DNA of 32,871 bases from Saprospirales bacterium. GTDB lineage: Bacteria; Bacteroidota; Bacteroidia; Chitinophagales; Saprospiraceae. Of the stretch, positions 9,520-16,439 are shown one piece after another. How positions within the stretch are numbered: position 1 is the stretch's first letter; each line of letters begins with the position of its first letter. The translations under genes and the position numbers were made by a program. The notes beneath the pieces were generated by a model. That model saw only the letters and a program-made list of their open reading frames with translations, did no database searches and was not told the origin of the DNA. The DNA lies in contig REEI01000101.1 of NCBI GenBank assembly GCA_007695145.1, positions 1 to 32,871 on the forward strand, read 5' to 3'.

Positions 9520-11112
9520 TTACAATGCGCCCCTCCGCTCTTTATCTCTGTTGATTATAGTCTCAATTTGAAAGGTCTTGAGATTTTTTCCAATAATGGT
9601 TCTATCTGGATTGAGCACATAAATTTCCGGAGTTACATTCACATAGTACTTTGCATAAATGGCCCGGTTGGTTGGATCAAATACATTGACGAAGTCATGC
9701 ATATTATTTTTATTGATGTAGTCAACCCATTCTTCATTGTCAGTATCTATAGCTATTGCAAAAACACCGGCACCTTTGCTGCTCCACTCCCTCAGCCAAT
9801 CCACCAATTTGGGAGTTTCTATCATGCAATTAGAACAAGTAGGGTTGTACATATATACTACGATGTAGTCCTGATCCATCTCATAAAGGGAGTTCAGGCT
9901 GCCATCTGGTCCAGGAGCCCGAACATCAGGCCCTTTAAGTCCTACAAGGCTATTCTCTTTTTCCCGGGCTCTCATTTGCAGCCCCTGAATGGTAGCTTCG
10001 TCGGCCCAAAACGCACGCTCTGCTGTAAAATAGTTTTGGATCATATGTACATAGACCGCCTCAGGATCCATGATAGTGGTTTCCTTTGCATCGAAGTTGA
10101 TAGTAATCCAGTTGGCAAACAGCTGAAAGTACTCCGGCTGATCCAATACCTGGTCAATGAGTAAACTGGCGTATTTGTTGATAGAATCAGCATTCTGAGG
10201 CACGAGTTCATCCATATAGCGCTTCAGCTTATTCATGATGATGGGTGTATTGATCAATCGAGGGTCGCTGAAGTCCACATTGTCCCAAAATTCATTTCTG
10301 AAGTAATAGGCTTGTCTTCTTAAATCCGGGCTGCCATCTTCCTGTCTGATATCCCTAACTACGGGATTCTGACCTCCGACCTTAAATTTTGTAAACAAGG
10401 CATCCGGATAGTGCGTGTTAAAAAACTCAATGTGAGCTCTCCTTTCAGCGATCAAACGATCCCTGGCCTCTGTGTTTTCCTCGTGTTCTTCGGTTCCCTC
10501 TTCAAGCCGATTTATCAACCTGTTAAGACTATCGACCGAGCTTCTGTTTTTGCGCTCGAATTTGAGATTAATATACAGAAGTTCGTTTTCGAGGCTGTTG
10601 GTGATTTCCATTTCTTCTATCAAGCGTCCATTCCGGGTTTTCATAGAAAAATCCATTTGGTTTTCCACCAACATGACCTGAAAGCCGGTGTTATTTGGAA
10701 GACCAATGGTAAACAGGCCTTCTCTGTAAGGCTGGTCATTGGTAAATACAAATCTGCCCTGAGGGTCTATAACCGCAGTATCAGCAAGGTATCGGTTTTC
10801 TCCCACCTGACCAATTAGATTGGCCCTTCCTCCTGCATTAAAACCATCTACCTCAACCTCTATTCTCACTCTATCGGAGAAGTTGGGTTGAAGTCCCAAA
10901 GGAATATCTTTACCGGGATCAAAATCAGACAAATCTATGCTATTTGCAACCTCCATACCGGCCATTGCGCTTGCATCAGCACTTGAAGCAGCAGCAGAGG
11001 CTTCAGAAGCACCCTCTTCACCACCGCAGGCTGCAATTCCAGCAAACATCAAAAGAAAAAATAATAGATTCATATGCCTTACATTTTTAAAGTAATCCTT
11101 AATTGCAATCAT
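9520..11112 (-). CDS. Thioredoxin-fold lipoprotein (TlpA-like, DUF5106 type)
   Basis: A 530-residue envelope protein. The N terminus is a lipoprotein signal with a basic start (MIAIKDYFKNVRH), a hydrophobic core and the lipobox GIAAC; a Glu/Ala/Ser-rich linker follows. Residues about 80-200 resemble the DUF4369 beta domain often found before TlpA domains, about 200-360 resemble the helical DUF5106 domain, and about 390-525 form a thioredoxin domain with the active-site pair CSNC (in YNPTCSNCMIETPKL) and the cis-Pro loop NVTPEIYVLNPD. It probably acts as a thiol-disulfide oxidoreductase in the periplasm; the substrate is unknown. The start at 11112 is preferred to the ATG at 11073 because only the longer form has a positive n-region. 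It appears to be a single-gene unit with its own terminator. Confidence 0.85.
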   Translation of the reverse strand: MIAIKDYFKNVRHMNLLFFLLMFAGIAACGGEEGASEASAAASSADASAMAGMEVANSIDLSDFDPGKDIPLGLQPNFSDRVRIEVEVDGFNAGGRANLIGQVGENRYLADTAVIDPQGRFVFTNDQPYREGLFTIGLPNNTGFQVMLVENQMDFSMKTRNGRLIEEMEITNSLENELLYINLKFERKNRSSVDSLNRLINRLEEGTEEHEENTEARDRLIAERRAHIEFFNTHYPDALFTKFKVGGQNPVVRDIRQEDGSPDLRRQAYYFRNEFWDNVDFSDPRLINTPIIMNKLKRYMDELVPQNADSINKYASLLIDQVLDQPEYFQLFANWITINFDAKETTIMDPEAVYVHMIQNYFTAERAFWADEATIQGLQMRAREKENSLVGLKGPDVRAPGPDGSLNSLYEMDQDYIVVYMYNPTCSNCMIETPKLVDWLREWSSKGAGVFAIAIDTDNEEWVDYINKNNMHDFVNVFDPTNRAIYAKYYVNVTPEIYVLNPDRTIIGKNLKTFQIETIINRDKERRGAL

Positions 11113-11846
11113 TATAGTTTATTTGACAAAGAATAATTTACTCAAAACAGGTACAGAAAACAATAACCCATTTTAGATTCCAGGGTTTGCAATAATCCCA
11201 ATTTTCATTTGATACTTTACGAAAGAAACCCTTTGGTTATTATTGAATGAGGTGCAAAAATACTGATTTATCTGAACATAAAACCCACTTCAAATTTTCT
11301 GATGCGATAACTGGCCTATATGCTGAGATTGGGACTGTTAAAGAAATTGCGTTGAGATAATTATGTCGGCTAACGAACCTACTCGGAAACGCAACATTCG
11401 CATGCTGTGAGACGAGCGCTCAACAATAGGTAAAAATGAGTTGGAGGCCAGCTGCTAATCCCAAGCTGCTTAAAATAAAGGAGAAAAGAAAGTGGAAGAA
11501 AGTTGCTGAACTGATGAGTTTTTTCGTCCCTCAAATAAAGGGCTACAGCAGCGGATGCTTGAGGATTTATTGTTAGCAAGCCCAATATGATTTTTCAACT
11601 TATCAAGGATTCAGTTATCATTTAGCCCTGTGAAGTTCATAAAAATGCGGGAGTGCCATAACAGCAGCCCCCGCAAAAAACCGGACCTAAACCTAAAGCA
11701 TTGAATCAACGTATTTTCATTCTACCCCAAATTTGACCTGGCTGAAAAAGGTCGACAGCTCAAAGTCAGGCAAATGGGATTACTTTGTCCAAAATTAATT
11801 GAAAAACAGTGGGATTCTATTCCCATTTCATACTTCTTCGCACCAT
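11113..11846. other. Gene-free region left of the nos island
   Basis: About 730 bases with no gene I can support. It holds the terminator at 11641-11675 and an odd, less A+T-rich stretch at about 11365-11585 (see findings) bounded by GCTAAC and GTTAGC. A 68-codon leftward frame inside this stretch (11379-11585) gives a low-complexity, unrecognisable peptide and is not called. Confidence 0.6.
11641..11675 (-). terminator. Intrinsic terminator at the end of the nos island
   Basis: On the minus strand the arms TGCGGGGG and CTCCCGCA pair over 8 bp (one G-U that is a mismatch on the plus strand), with a further three-pair helix inside the loop, and are followed directly by TTTTT. It lies about 170 bases beyond the stop of the fasciclin gene and so probably ends that transcript. 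Confidence 0.7.
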
Positions 11847-12395
11847 TTATGGAAGCAAAACACTTTCTATTACGTGAATCACACCATTGGCTCCCCTAAT
11901 CGAAGCCACAATATGGTGACCATTTACCAGCACAGTACCATCCCCCCTTTTTTCTATGCTCACGGGAGGACCATTTGCTGTTCCGACAATCTGTCCATCG
12001 AACATGGACTCGGTAGTGTATACGCCAATGAGTACATGGTACTCCAGAATATCTTTCAATTGATCTTCATTTTCAGGTTTCAACAGATCATCAAGCACCC
12101 CATCAGGCAAAGCCTCAAATGCAGCATTGGTAGGTGCAAATACTGTAAAAGGACCTGGATTGGCGAGGGGATCGACGTAGTTGGCGTGCTCGAGAGCAGC
12201 TACAAGAGTGGTATGATTTTCTGATCCTGCTGCAATCTGTACAATGTTTGGATCCGATCCGTCATCTACAATTGCAGCCTGACCGGCAGATCGTCTTTCA
12301 GTTTGAGTTGAAGGGCGATCCTGGCTTTGTTCAGCCTGACCACAACCGGTTACTAACCAGCCAAAAACTCCAAGAATCAATAACATCCTTTTCAT
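11847..12395 (-). CDS. Fasciclin-domain lipoprotein
   Basis: A 182-residue protein with a lipoprotein signal (LGVFGWLVTGC, Cys at 18), a short polar linker, and one complete fasciclin (FAS1) domain from about residue 50 to the end. FAS1 landmarks visible are the H1 region GPFTVFAPTNAAFEALP, LKDILEYHVLIG and the final GVIHVIESVLLP strand. FAS1 domains mediate adhesion or small-molecule binding; no reaction can be assigned. The gene is last in the nos island, about 76 bases after nosY, on the same strand, and before a terminator. That position suggests an accessory envelope role in N2O respiration, but this is inference; it may also be transcribed from its own promoter. Confidence 0.88.
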   Translation of the reverse strand: MKRMLLILGVFGWLVTGCGQAEQSQDRPSTQTERRSAGQAAIVDDGSDPNIVQIAAGSENHTTLVAALEHANYVDPLANPGPFTVFAPTNAAFEALPDGVLDDLLKPENEDQLKDILEYHVLIGVYTTESMFDGQIVGTANGPPVSIEKRGDGTVLVNGHHIVASIRGANGVIHVIESVLLP

Positions 12396-12471
12396 AACTT
12401 AAATATTTTAGATTAAATAATAGCCGAACAAAGGAGTACATAAAGTTACAATGCCAACAAAACTCCTATTT

Positions 12472-13239
12472 TCAAAGGTCCTTTTTCTTAAAAACTCTGG
12501 CTGCAGCCCAAACCGGGAGCAGTATCCAAATCAGCAAGACTGAAAACGAAACAAGCAGTCCTTGAGCACTACCAAAAAAACTCTGAAAAAAAGCACCGGT
12601 AAATCCCATAAGCGCAGATACATCCATCTGCATCAACATAATCACTCTGGCGAGGTCCACCGGGTTAAGCATAACCATAGCCAGGGTCGCCCCCTCGAGT
12701 GGATAGTCATAAAATACATAGATGAGATAAATAACCAATCCGTCATATATCAGTGAAAAGTACACCCAAAAGAGCAAGGTAATCCCAATAGCTCTTGCCT
12801 TATCTCGTGTCATCACACTTGCCAGAAAAGCCAGGCCGGTAAACACCAGAGAAAGTAAAACACCAACTAACAGCAAGTAAAACAGACTGCTGTCTGCTCC
12901 ATATATCAGCATCGGGAGTCCTGCCCCAATCAGAAACGCAAGACAAAGAGAAAGTCCAACAGCTAAAATTTGACTTAGAAATACTGTCATTCGGTTTATA
13001 GGTTGCGCCAACATTAGTTCCATGAATTCATAACTGTTGTAAAAGTGGACAGTAGCAAAAATGATACAAACCAAAGGAACTACAAGCAGCACGACATTCA
13101 ACAAACTGAGCCCTACTCTCGACAGATCGTAATCGAGGCTGTATATCCCAAGGGTTGCCATCAGGAGGAACAGGGTATAAAGCAGTGCAAACCTGGTCCT
13201 CAAGATATTGTAAAGCGAATATTTTAATAATTTAAGCAT
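12472..13239 (-). CDS. nosY: NosY-type ABC transporter permease
   Basis: A 255-residue integral membrane protein with about six hydrophobic segments, of the ABC-2 permease type found as the membrane partner of NosF. The NosDFY complex is required to mature the copper sites of NosZ. Recognisable stretches include YSLYNILRTRFALLYTLFL at the start, HFYNSYEFMELMLAQPINR in the first loop and the DKARAIGITLLFWVYFSLIYDG segment in the middle. The start lies 6 bases after the nosF stop, so the two are almost certainly cotranslated. The assignment depends on both family resemblance and its place after nosF. Confidence 0.92.
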   Translation of the reverse strand: MLKLLKYSLYNILRTRFALLYTLFLLMATLGIYSLDYDLSRVGLSLLNVVLLVVPLVCIIFATVHFYNSYEFMELMLAQPINRMTVFLSQILAVGLSLCLAFLIGAGLPMLIYGADSSLFYLLLVGVLLSLVFTGLAFLASVMTRDKARAIGITLLFWVYFSLIYDGLVIYLIYVFYDYPLEGATLAMVMLNPVDLARVIMLMQMDVSALMGFTGAFFQSFFGSAQGLLVSFSVLLIWILLPVWAAARVFKKKDL

Positions 13240-13245
13240 GGGAGA

Positions 13246-13971
13246 TCAATTTTTTTTTACTCCATTCAAACTCCACTCCATCAGTCTTGCAATTGCAGAA
13301 GAGAATTTTATTTCTCCTGTTTCTGCTTTGAGTTCCTCAATAGTATTGTCATAGAAGACTTCTCCATCTACAAGGTAAACAGCATGACTGGTCAACTCAT
13401 CGAGATCACTCAAAATATGAGAGGTAATAATGATGAGTTTCCCCCTGTTGCGCTCTTCAGCTATTTTTTTCTTCAGAGCCTCTACTGCGAGAGGATCCAA
13501 TCCGGCAGTTGGCTCATCCAGAATATATATGCCGGGGTCAAACATAAATGCAAGTGCAGCGCTTACCTTCTGGCGCGTGCCTCCCGAAAGAGTCCGCATG
13601 GGTTTGTCGAGCATTTCATTTAACCCAAACCTTTCAAACAACTCCAGGTCATATGAAGTCTTATCTTTTCTCAGATTGCGAATCATGTCAAACAACTGTC
13701 CAATGAGCATATTGTCAGGATACCTGCCAATCTGTGGCATATACCCAATATCAGAGCGGTAATGCCAGTTGCCCCTGGTATTCTGGTCGTTCACAAAAAT
13801 CTCCCCTGTATCTGGAATGACCAACCCAAGTACAGATTTAATCAATGTAGTTTTTCCGGAACCGTTTGGGCCCATCATTGCATAGGAAACTCCTCGTTCA
13901 AAGCGGAGATTCATGTCCTTAAGCACCTGCAGTCGGCCAAATTTTTTATTCAGATTTGAAATTGATATCAT
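13246..13971 (-). CDS. nosF: NosF-type ABC transporter ATP-binding protein
   Basis: A 241-residue ABC ATPase. Walker A is GPNGSGKT at 34-41, the Q-loop region is YMPQIG near 78, the signature LSGGTRQK is at 128-135 (the Arg-Gln after LSGG is typical), and Walker B is YILDEPTAGLDP at 149-160; the switch His is in ITSHILSDLDEL. With NosY and NosD it forms the ABC complex needed for NosZ copper-site maturation. Its start lies inside the end of nosD, a 26-base overlap, which suggests translational coupling. Assignment as NosF rather than a generic ABC-2 ATPase comes from its place between nosD and nosY. Confidence 0.95.
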   Translation of the reverse strand: MISISNLNKKFGRLQVLKDMNLRFERGVSYAMMGPNGSGKTTLIKSVLGLVIPDTGEIFVNDQNTRGNWHYRSDIGYMPQIGRYPDNMLIGQLFDMIRNLRKDKTSYDLELFERFGLNEMLDKPMRTLSGGTRQKVSAALAFMFDPGIYILDEPTAGLDPLAVEALKKKIAEERNRGKLIIITSHILSDLDELTSHAVYLVDGEVFYDNTIEELKAETGEIKFSSAIARLMEWSLNGVKKN

Positions 13972-15217
13972 TAGGTCGCATTTTAGGTTTAGTATCTTTC
14001 ATGTTTTCCGGAGTAATTGCAGGAACAATTCGCTCGGCCCGATCCATCATGGTGACCATAAAGCTCCTCCAGAGGATAATGGCAGAGGGAATTCGCTCAA
14101 CAATGGTGCTGTAAAGACTAATGGGTCGATAGGGAACATCGCCGTATCCATCGCGGTCGAGATCGTAACCCTCATACTTATCCCAGAAGTTTCCTTCAAG
14201 CGTATTTGTTACCAATCTGCCATTGGTGCTGATGTCAAAAGTGTTGCCGATGAAGTTATTACCTGACAGATGATTCCCATCGTTAGAAGCCAGGAGTTTT
14301 ATGCCCCATCCATTCCGTCGAAATTCATTGTAGCTGATTTCATTGTTGTTGGAGCCATCCATATAAATACCGATGGTGTTGTCTCTGATGATATTGTATT
14401 TCATCACACTATTGGAAATGTCTTTCAGCAATACCCCATATGAGCCGGAACCCAGGGACTTTTCAAAAATATTGTACTTCATTATTACATTGCGGGTGTA
14501 CATCACTGCCACTCCGGCCTCATTGCTTCTAAACAAGTTGTGATAATAGGAATTGTCGTGAGAAAACATAAAGTGAAGGCCGTATCTGTGATTGTACTCC
14601 ACCTTGTTGTTCCTATTTTCAGTCATGGTTACAAATTCCAGGTAGATGCCATCCCTATGGCCTTTAATATAATTGCCACTAATGAGGGCGGTATCAGACT
14701 TCCAGAGGTGAATTCCATTGCCCGTCCGGTGAGATCTGGTTTCAAAAGCTTCTAGAAAGTTGTCCAGAATTACCATATTTTCCGAGTTGGAGATATGGAT
14801 TCCAAAAAATGTATTGATGATTCGGTTGTTCACAACCTTCAAATACCTACTGTCAAAAACTTTAACAGCAGCATTGTCATTTTGAGTGGCGTATCCTGTA
14901 TTTATTAATTCAAGACCTTCAATACGAACCGAATCAGCTGCAATCAGGAAGATGTCTCCGGAGTTCATACCATCAATTTTCGGAAAGTTGGATCCAATGA
15001 CTATCAGGGGTTTTTGAATAATTATCTCTTTTTCAAAGTACTCTCCCTCAGAGATAAAAATAGTATCACCCGGAAGGGCCTGGTCAATTGAAGCCTGTAT
15101 AGATTCTCCCACCTTGACCACATGAGTTGATTGAGCCTGCAGGCCAGGCGGCACAAAAACGATAAAGCCTGAAGCAAAAAGCCCAAATACCCACCATTTA
15201 TCAATAAATTTAGTCAT
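13946..15217 (-). CDS. nosD: NosD periplasmic copper-site maturation protein
   Basis: A 423-residue exported protein with a signal peptide (hydrophobic to about residue 28, LQAQS) followed by a right-handed parallel beta-helix made of about ten to twelve repeats of the CASH/NosD type, with many Asn-ladder motifs (SNNNEISYNEFRRNGWGIKL and similar). Near the end is the NosD-like GNFWDKYEGYDLDRDGYG and YRPISLY segment. NosD is the periplasmic partner of NosFY and is needed for assembly of the CuZ site of NosZ. It follows nosL by 19 bases and overlaps nosF by 26. The C-terminal tail beyond about residue 385 is polar and not obviously conserved. Confidence 0.95.
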   Translation of the reverse strand: MTKFIDKWWVFGLFASGFIVFVPPGLQAQSTHVVKVGESIQASIDQALPGDTIFISEGEYFEKEIIIQKPLIVIGSNFPKIDGMNSGDIFLIAADSVRIEGLELINTGYATQNDNAAVKVFDSRYLKVVNNRIINTFFGIHISNSENMVILDNFLEAFETRSHRTGNGIHLWKSDTALISGNYIKGHRDGIYLEFVTMTENRNNKVEYNHRYGLHFMFSHDNSYYHNLFRSNEAGVAVMYTRNVIMKYNIFEKSLGSGSYGVLLKDISNSVMKYNIIRDNTIGIYMDGSNNNEISYNEFRRNGWGIKLLASNDGNHLSGNNFIGNTFDISTNGRLVTNTLEGNFWDKYEGYDLDRDGYGDVPYRPISLYSTIVERIPSAIILWRSFMVTMMDRAERIVPAITPENMKDTKPKMRPNDINFKSE

Positions 15218-15236
15218 GATAATTTCCTTTTTAGGG

Positions 15237-15671
15237 TTATTTATACTTGGTCAGTACTTCACCCCAAACCAATCGGATGCCGTTCATTTCTGAGCGAAGT
15301 TCATTGGCCTTCTCCTCATTGGGCAATGCAATAATCTCGCTATTCATAGGAGTTCTTACTTCGGGGGTTTGAAGGAAATAGGTATAGTGAACATCCAATA
15401 ATTCCCCTGGATTAGAGAAATCAACTATCAACTCATATGAGTAATTATGTCTTTTCCCCTCTTCAGAATCCAGGAACATCACCATGCAGTTTACATCGTC
15501 AAACATGAAAATTCTTCCCTTATCAGTCACTAATTGCGCGCCAAAACGCTCATCCATAAGTTTCATTTTACACAACTCGCAATCATCGTGACCAAAATTG
15601 ATAGGCCTGGGCTCCACCGTACATCCAATGATAAATAAGGCCATAGCCATTAGAAAAAATAAAGGTTTCAT
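15237..15671 (-). CDS. nosL: NosL copper-binding lipoprotein
   Basis: A 144-residue lipoprotein (lipobox FIIGC, Cys 17) of the NosL family, which delivers Cu(I) to apo-NosZ in the periplasm. The copper site is visible as CELCKM at 31-36 (C-x2-C-x-M), followed by the family segments DERFGAQLVTDKGRIFMFDD and a C-terminal NEEKANELRSEMNG helix. It is the first gene after the internal terminator-like hairpin at 15703-15732 and is followed by nosD after 19 bases, so it may head a maturation sub-operon. No -7 element was recognised in the 70 bases before it. Confidence 0.95.
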   Translation of the reverse strand: MKPLFFLMAMALFIIGCTVEPRPINFGHDDCELCKMKLMDERFGAQLVTDKGRIFMFDDVNCMVMFLDSEEGKRHNYSYELIVDFSNPGELLDVHYTYFLQTPEVRTPMNSEIIALPNEEKANELRSEMNGIRLVWGEVLTKYK

Positions 15672-15693
15672 CTTATGTAAGTTTTAGGTTCGG

Positions 15694-15734
15694 TAAAAAA
15701 TCCTCCCCGCTTTAAAAAAAAAATACGGGGAGAA
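15694..15734 (-). terminator. Terminator-like hairpin between the NosB-like gene and nosL
   Basis: On the minus strand CTCCCCGT and GCGGGGAG pair (8 bp, the innermost a T-G wobble that fails on the plus strand), with a T-rich loop, and are followed by GATTTTTT. Arms are 15702-15710 and 15725-15732 approximately. It sits inside the same-strand nos gene run, so it may act as a partial terminator or mRNA end that sets the ratio of nosZ to maturation genes. Confidence 0.65.
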
Positions 15735-15741
15735 CAACAAG

Positions 15742-16323
15742 TCATAGTTTTCTTCTCAGTTTTTTAAACAAGCCCAGTTCATATAACCAGGTCATTACTG
15801 CGACAAATGCAGATCCTCCCATAATCCAACCCGCTGTATCAGGGCCTGAATAAGCAAGGAAATTGAGCAATTGCTCATACCCAATAAGTGGAGGCTGGTA
15901 GCTCATATCAGGAATTTTTATCGCTGCGGTGGGATCGAGATTGTGACCGTAGTCATAGCCCCACAAATACATATCCACAAGTGCAGCTATTCCAAAAAGT
16001 ATCAAAATGACTGCATATGCTCCGAGGAGGGTCCTCTTGCCGGTAATTGCGGCTATCAAACCTATGGCGATAATCACTGCAACTACATATTTTAGAATTA
16101 AGAACTCGGGAAACATCTCCTCACTTATGGCACCCATTCCGATATAAAAGTTCATCTTATTAATACTGGCAATATCACCGGTGAGGTGATCGATCCAAAT
16201 CTGCATACCGATTCCCTCGGGGTACTGGGGAGCCCATAACAGTATTTGCCAGATCGGCAAATAATAGGCTGAAATTAGTGCCAGTGCTGATAATGCCGTT
16301 AAAACTCTTGAGCTTGGACTCAT
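15742..16323 (-). CDS. NosB-like conserved membrane protein of nos clusters
   Basis: A 193-residue membrane protein with about four transmembrane segments: one near the start (VLTALSALALISAYYLPIW), two in the middle (about 88-135) and one near the end. Motifs I associate with the unnamed protein found next to nosZ or nosL in many Bacteroidota are visible: APQYPEGIGMQIWIDHLTG, NFYIGMG, the YGHNLDP loop and MSYQPPLIGYEQLLNF. The reaction is unknown; the position immediately after nosZ matches the gene called nosB in clade II clusters such as that of Wolinella, but I cannot confirm homology. The frame stays open to 16401, yet I place the start at 16323, because the extra codons cross a strong hairpin and the peptide there is unlike a membrane-protein start. 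Confidence 0.75.
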   Translation of the reverse strand: MSPSSRVLTALSALALISAYYLPIWQILLWAPQYPEGIGMQIWIDHLTGDIASINKMNFYIGMGAISEEMFPEFLILKYVVAVIIAIGLIAAITGKRTLLGAYAVILILFGIAALVDMYLWGYDYGHNLDPTAAIKIPDMSYQPPLIGYEQLLNFLAYSGPDTAGWIMGGSAFVAVMTWLYELGLFKKLRRKL

Positions 16324-16345
16324 ATTAAAATTTTTTGCAGTATTA

Positions 16346-16373
16346 CCCGGCAGCTGAATTTTCAACTGCCGGG
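16346..16373 (-). promoter_or_regulatory. Strong stem-loop just after nosZ and before the NosB-like gene
   Basis: Arms CCCGGCAG and CTGCCGGG pair perfectly and, on the minus strand, the helix continues through a T-G wobble and TGA/TCA pairs to a four-base loop. It is followed by TAATACTGCAAAAAATTTT rather than a direct T-run, so it looks more like an mRNA 3'-stabilising structure than a terminator. A second inverted pair, GGGGCC (16391-16396) and GGCCCC (16425-16430), lies next to the nosZ stop. Confidence 0.6.
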
Positions 16374-16439
16374 AGCAACCGGTGTATGAAGGGGCCATCA
16401 AAACTCACTGCCATGATGTATGTCGGCCCCAATTCTACT

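Noticed and set aside
9261-9554. Rightward 97-codon frame between uvrA and the thioredoxin-fold gene
   Set aside because: It covers the terminator hairpin and runs antisense into the real gene; peptide unrecognisable.
9568-10164. Rightward 198-codon frame
   Set aside because: Antisense shadow of the thioredoxin-fold lipoprotein gene; no family resemblance.
11366-11580. Integron attC site suggested by GCTAAC and GTTAGC ends
   Set aside because: The core sequences do not fit RYYYAAC/GTTRRRY well, the interior is not an imperfect dyad, and no integrase or cassette array is present.
11379-11585. Leftward 68-codon open frame
   Set aside because: Low-complexity, leucine/serine-rich peptide with no family, no promoter and no ribosome-binding context, in a region that shows other non-coding structure.
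12432-12476. Terminator between nosY and the fasciclin gene (AGGAGT/ACTCCT arms)
   Set aside because: Only six pairs around a loop of more than 20 bases and no proper T-run; too weak to call.
16324-16401. Longer N terminus of the NosB-like protein
   Set aside because: The extra 26 residues cross a perfect stem-loop and are not like a membrane-protein start; ATG at 16323 gives the expected opening.
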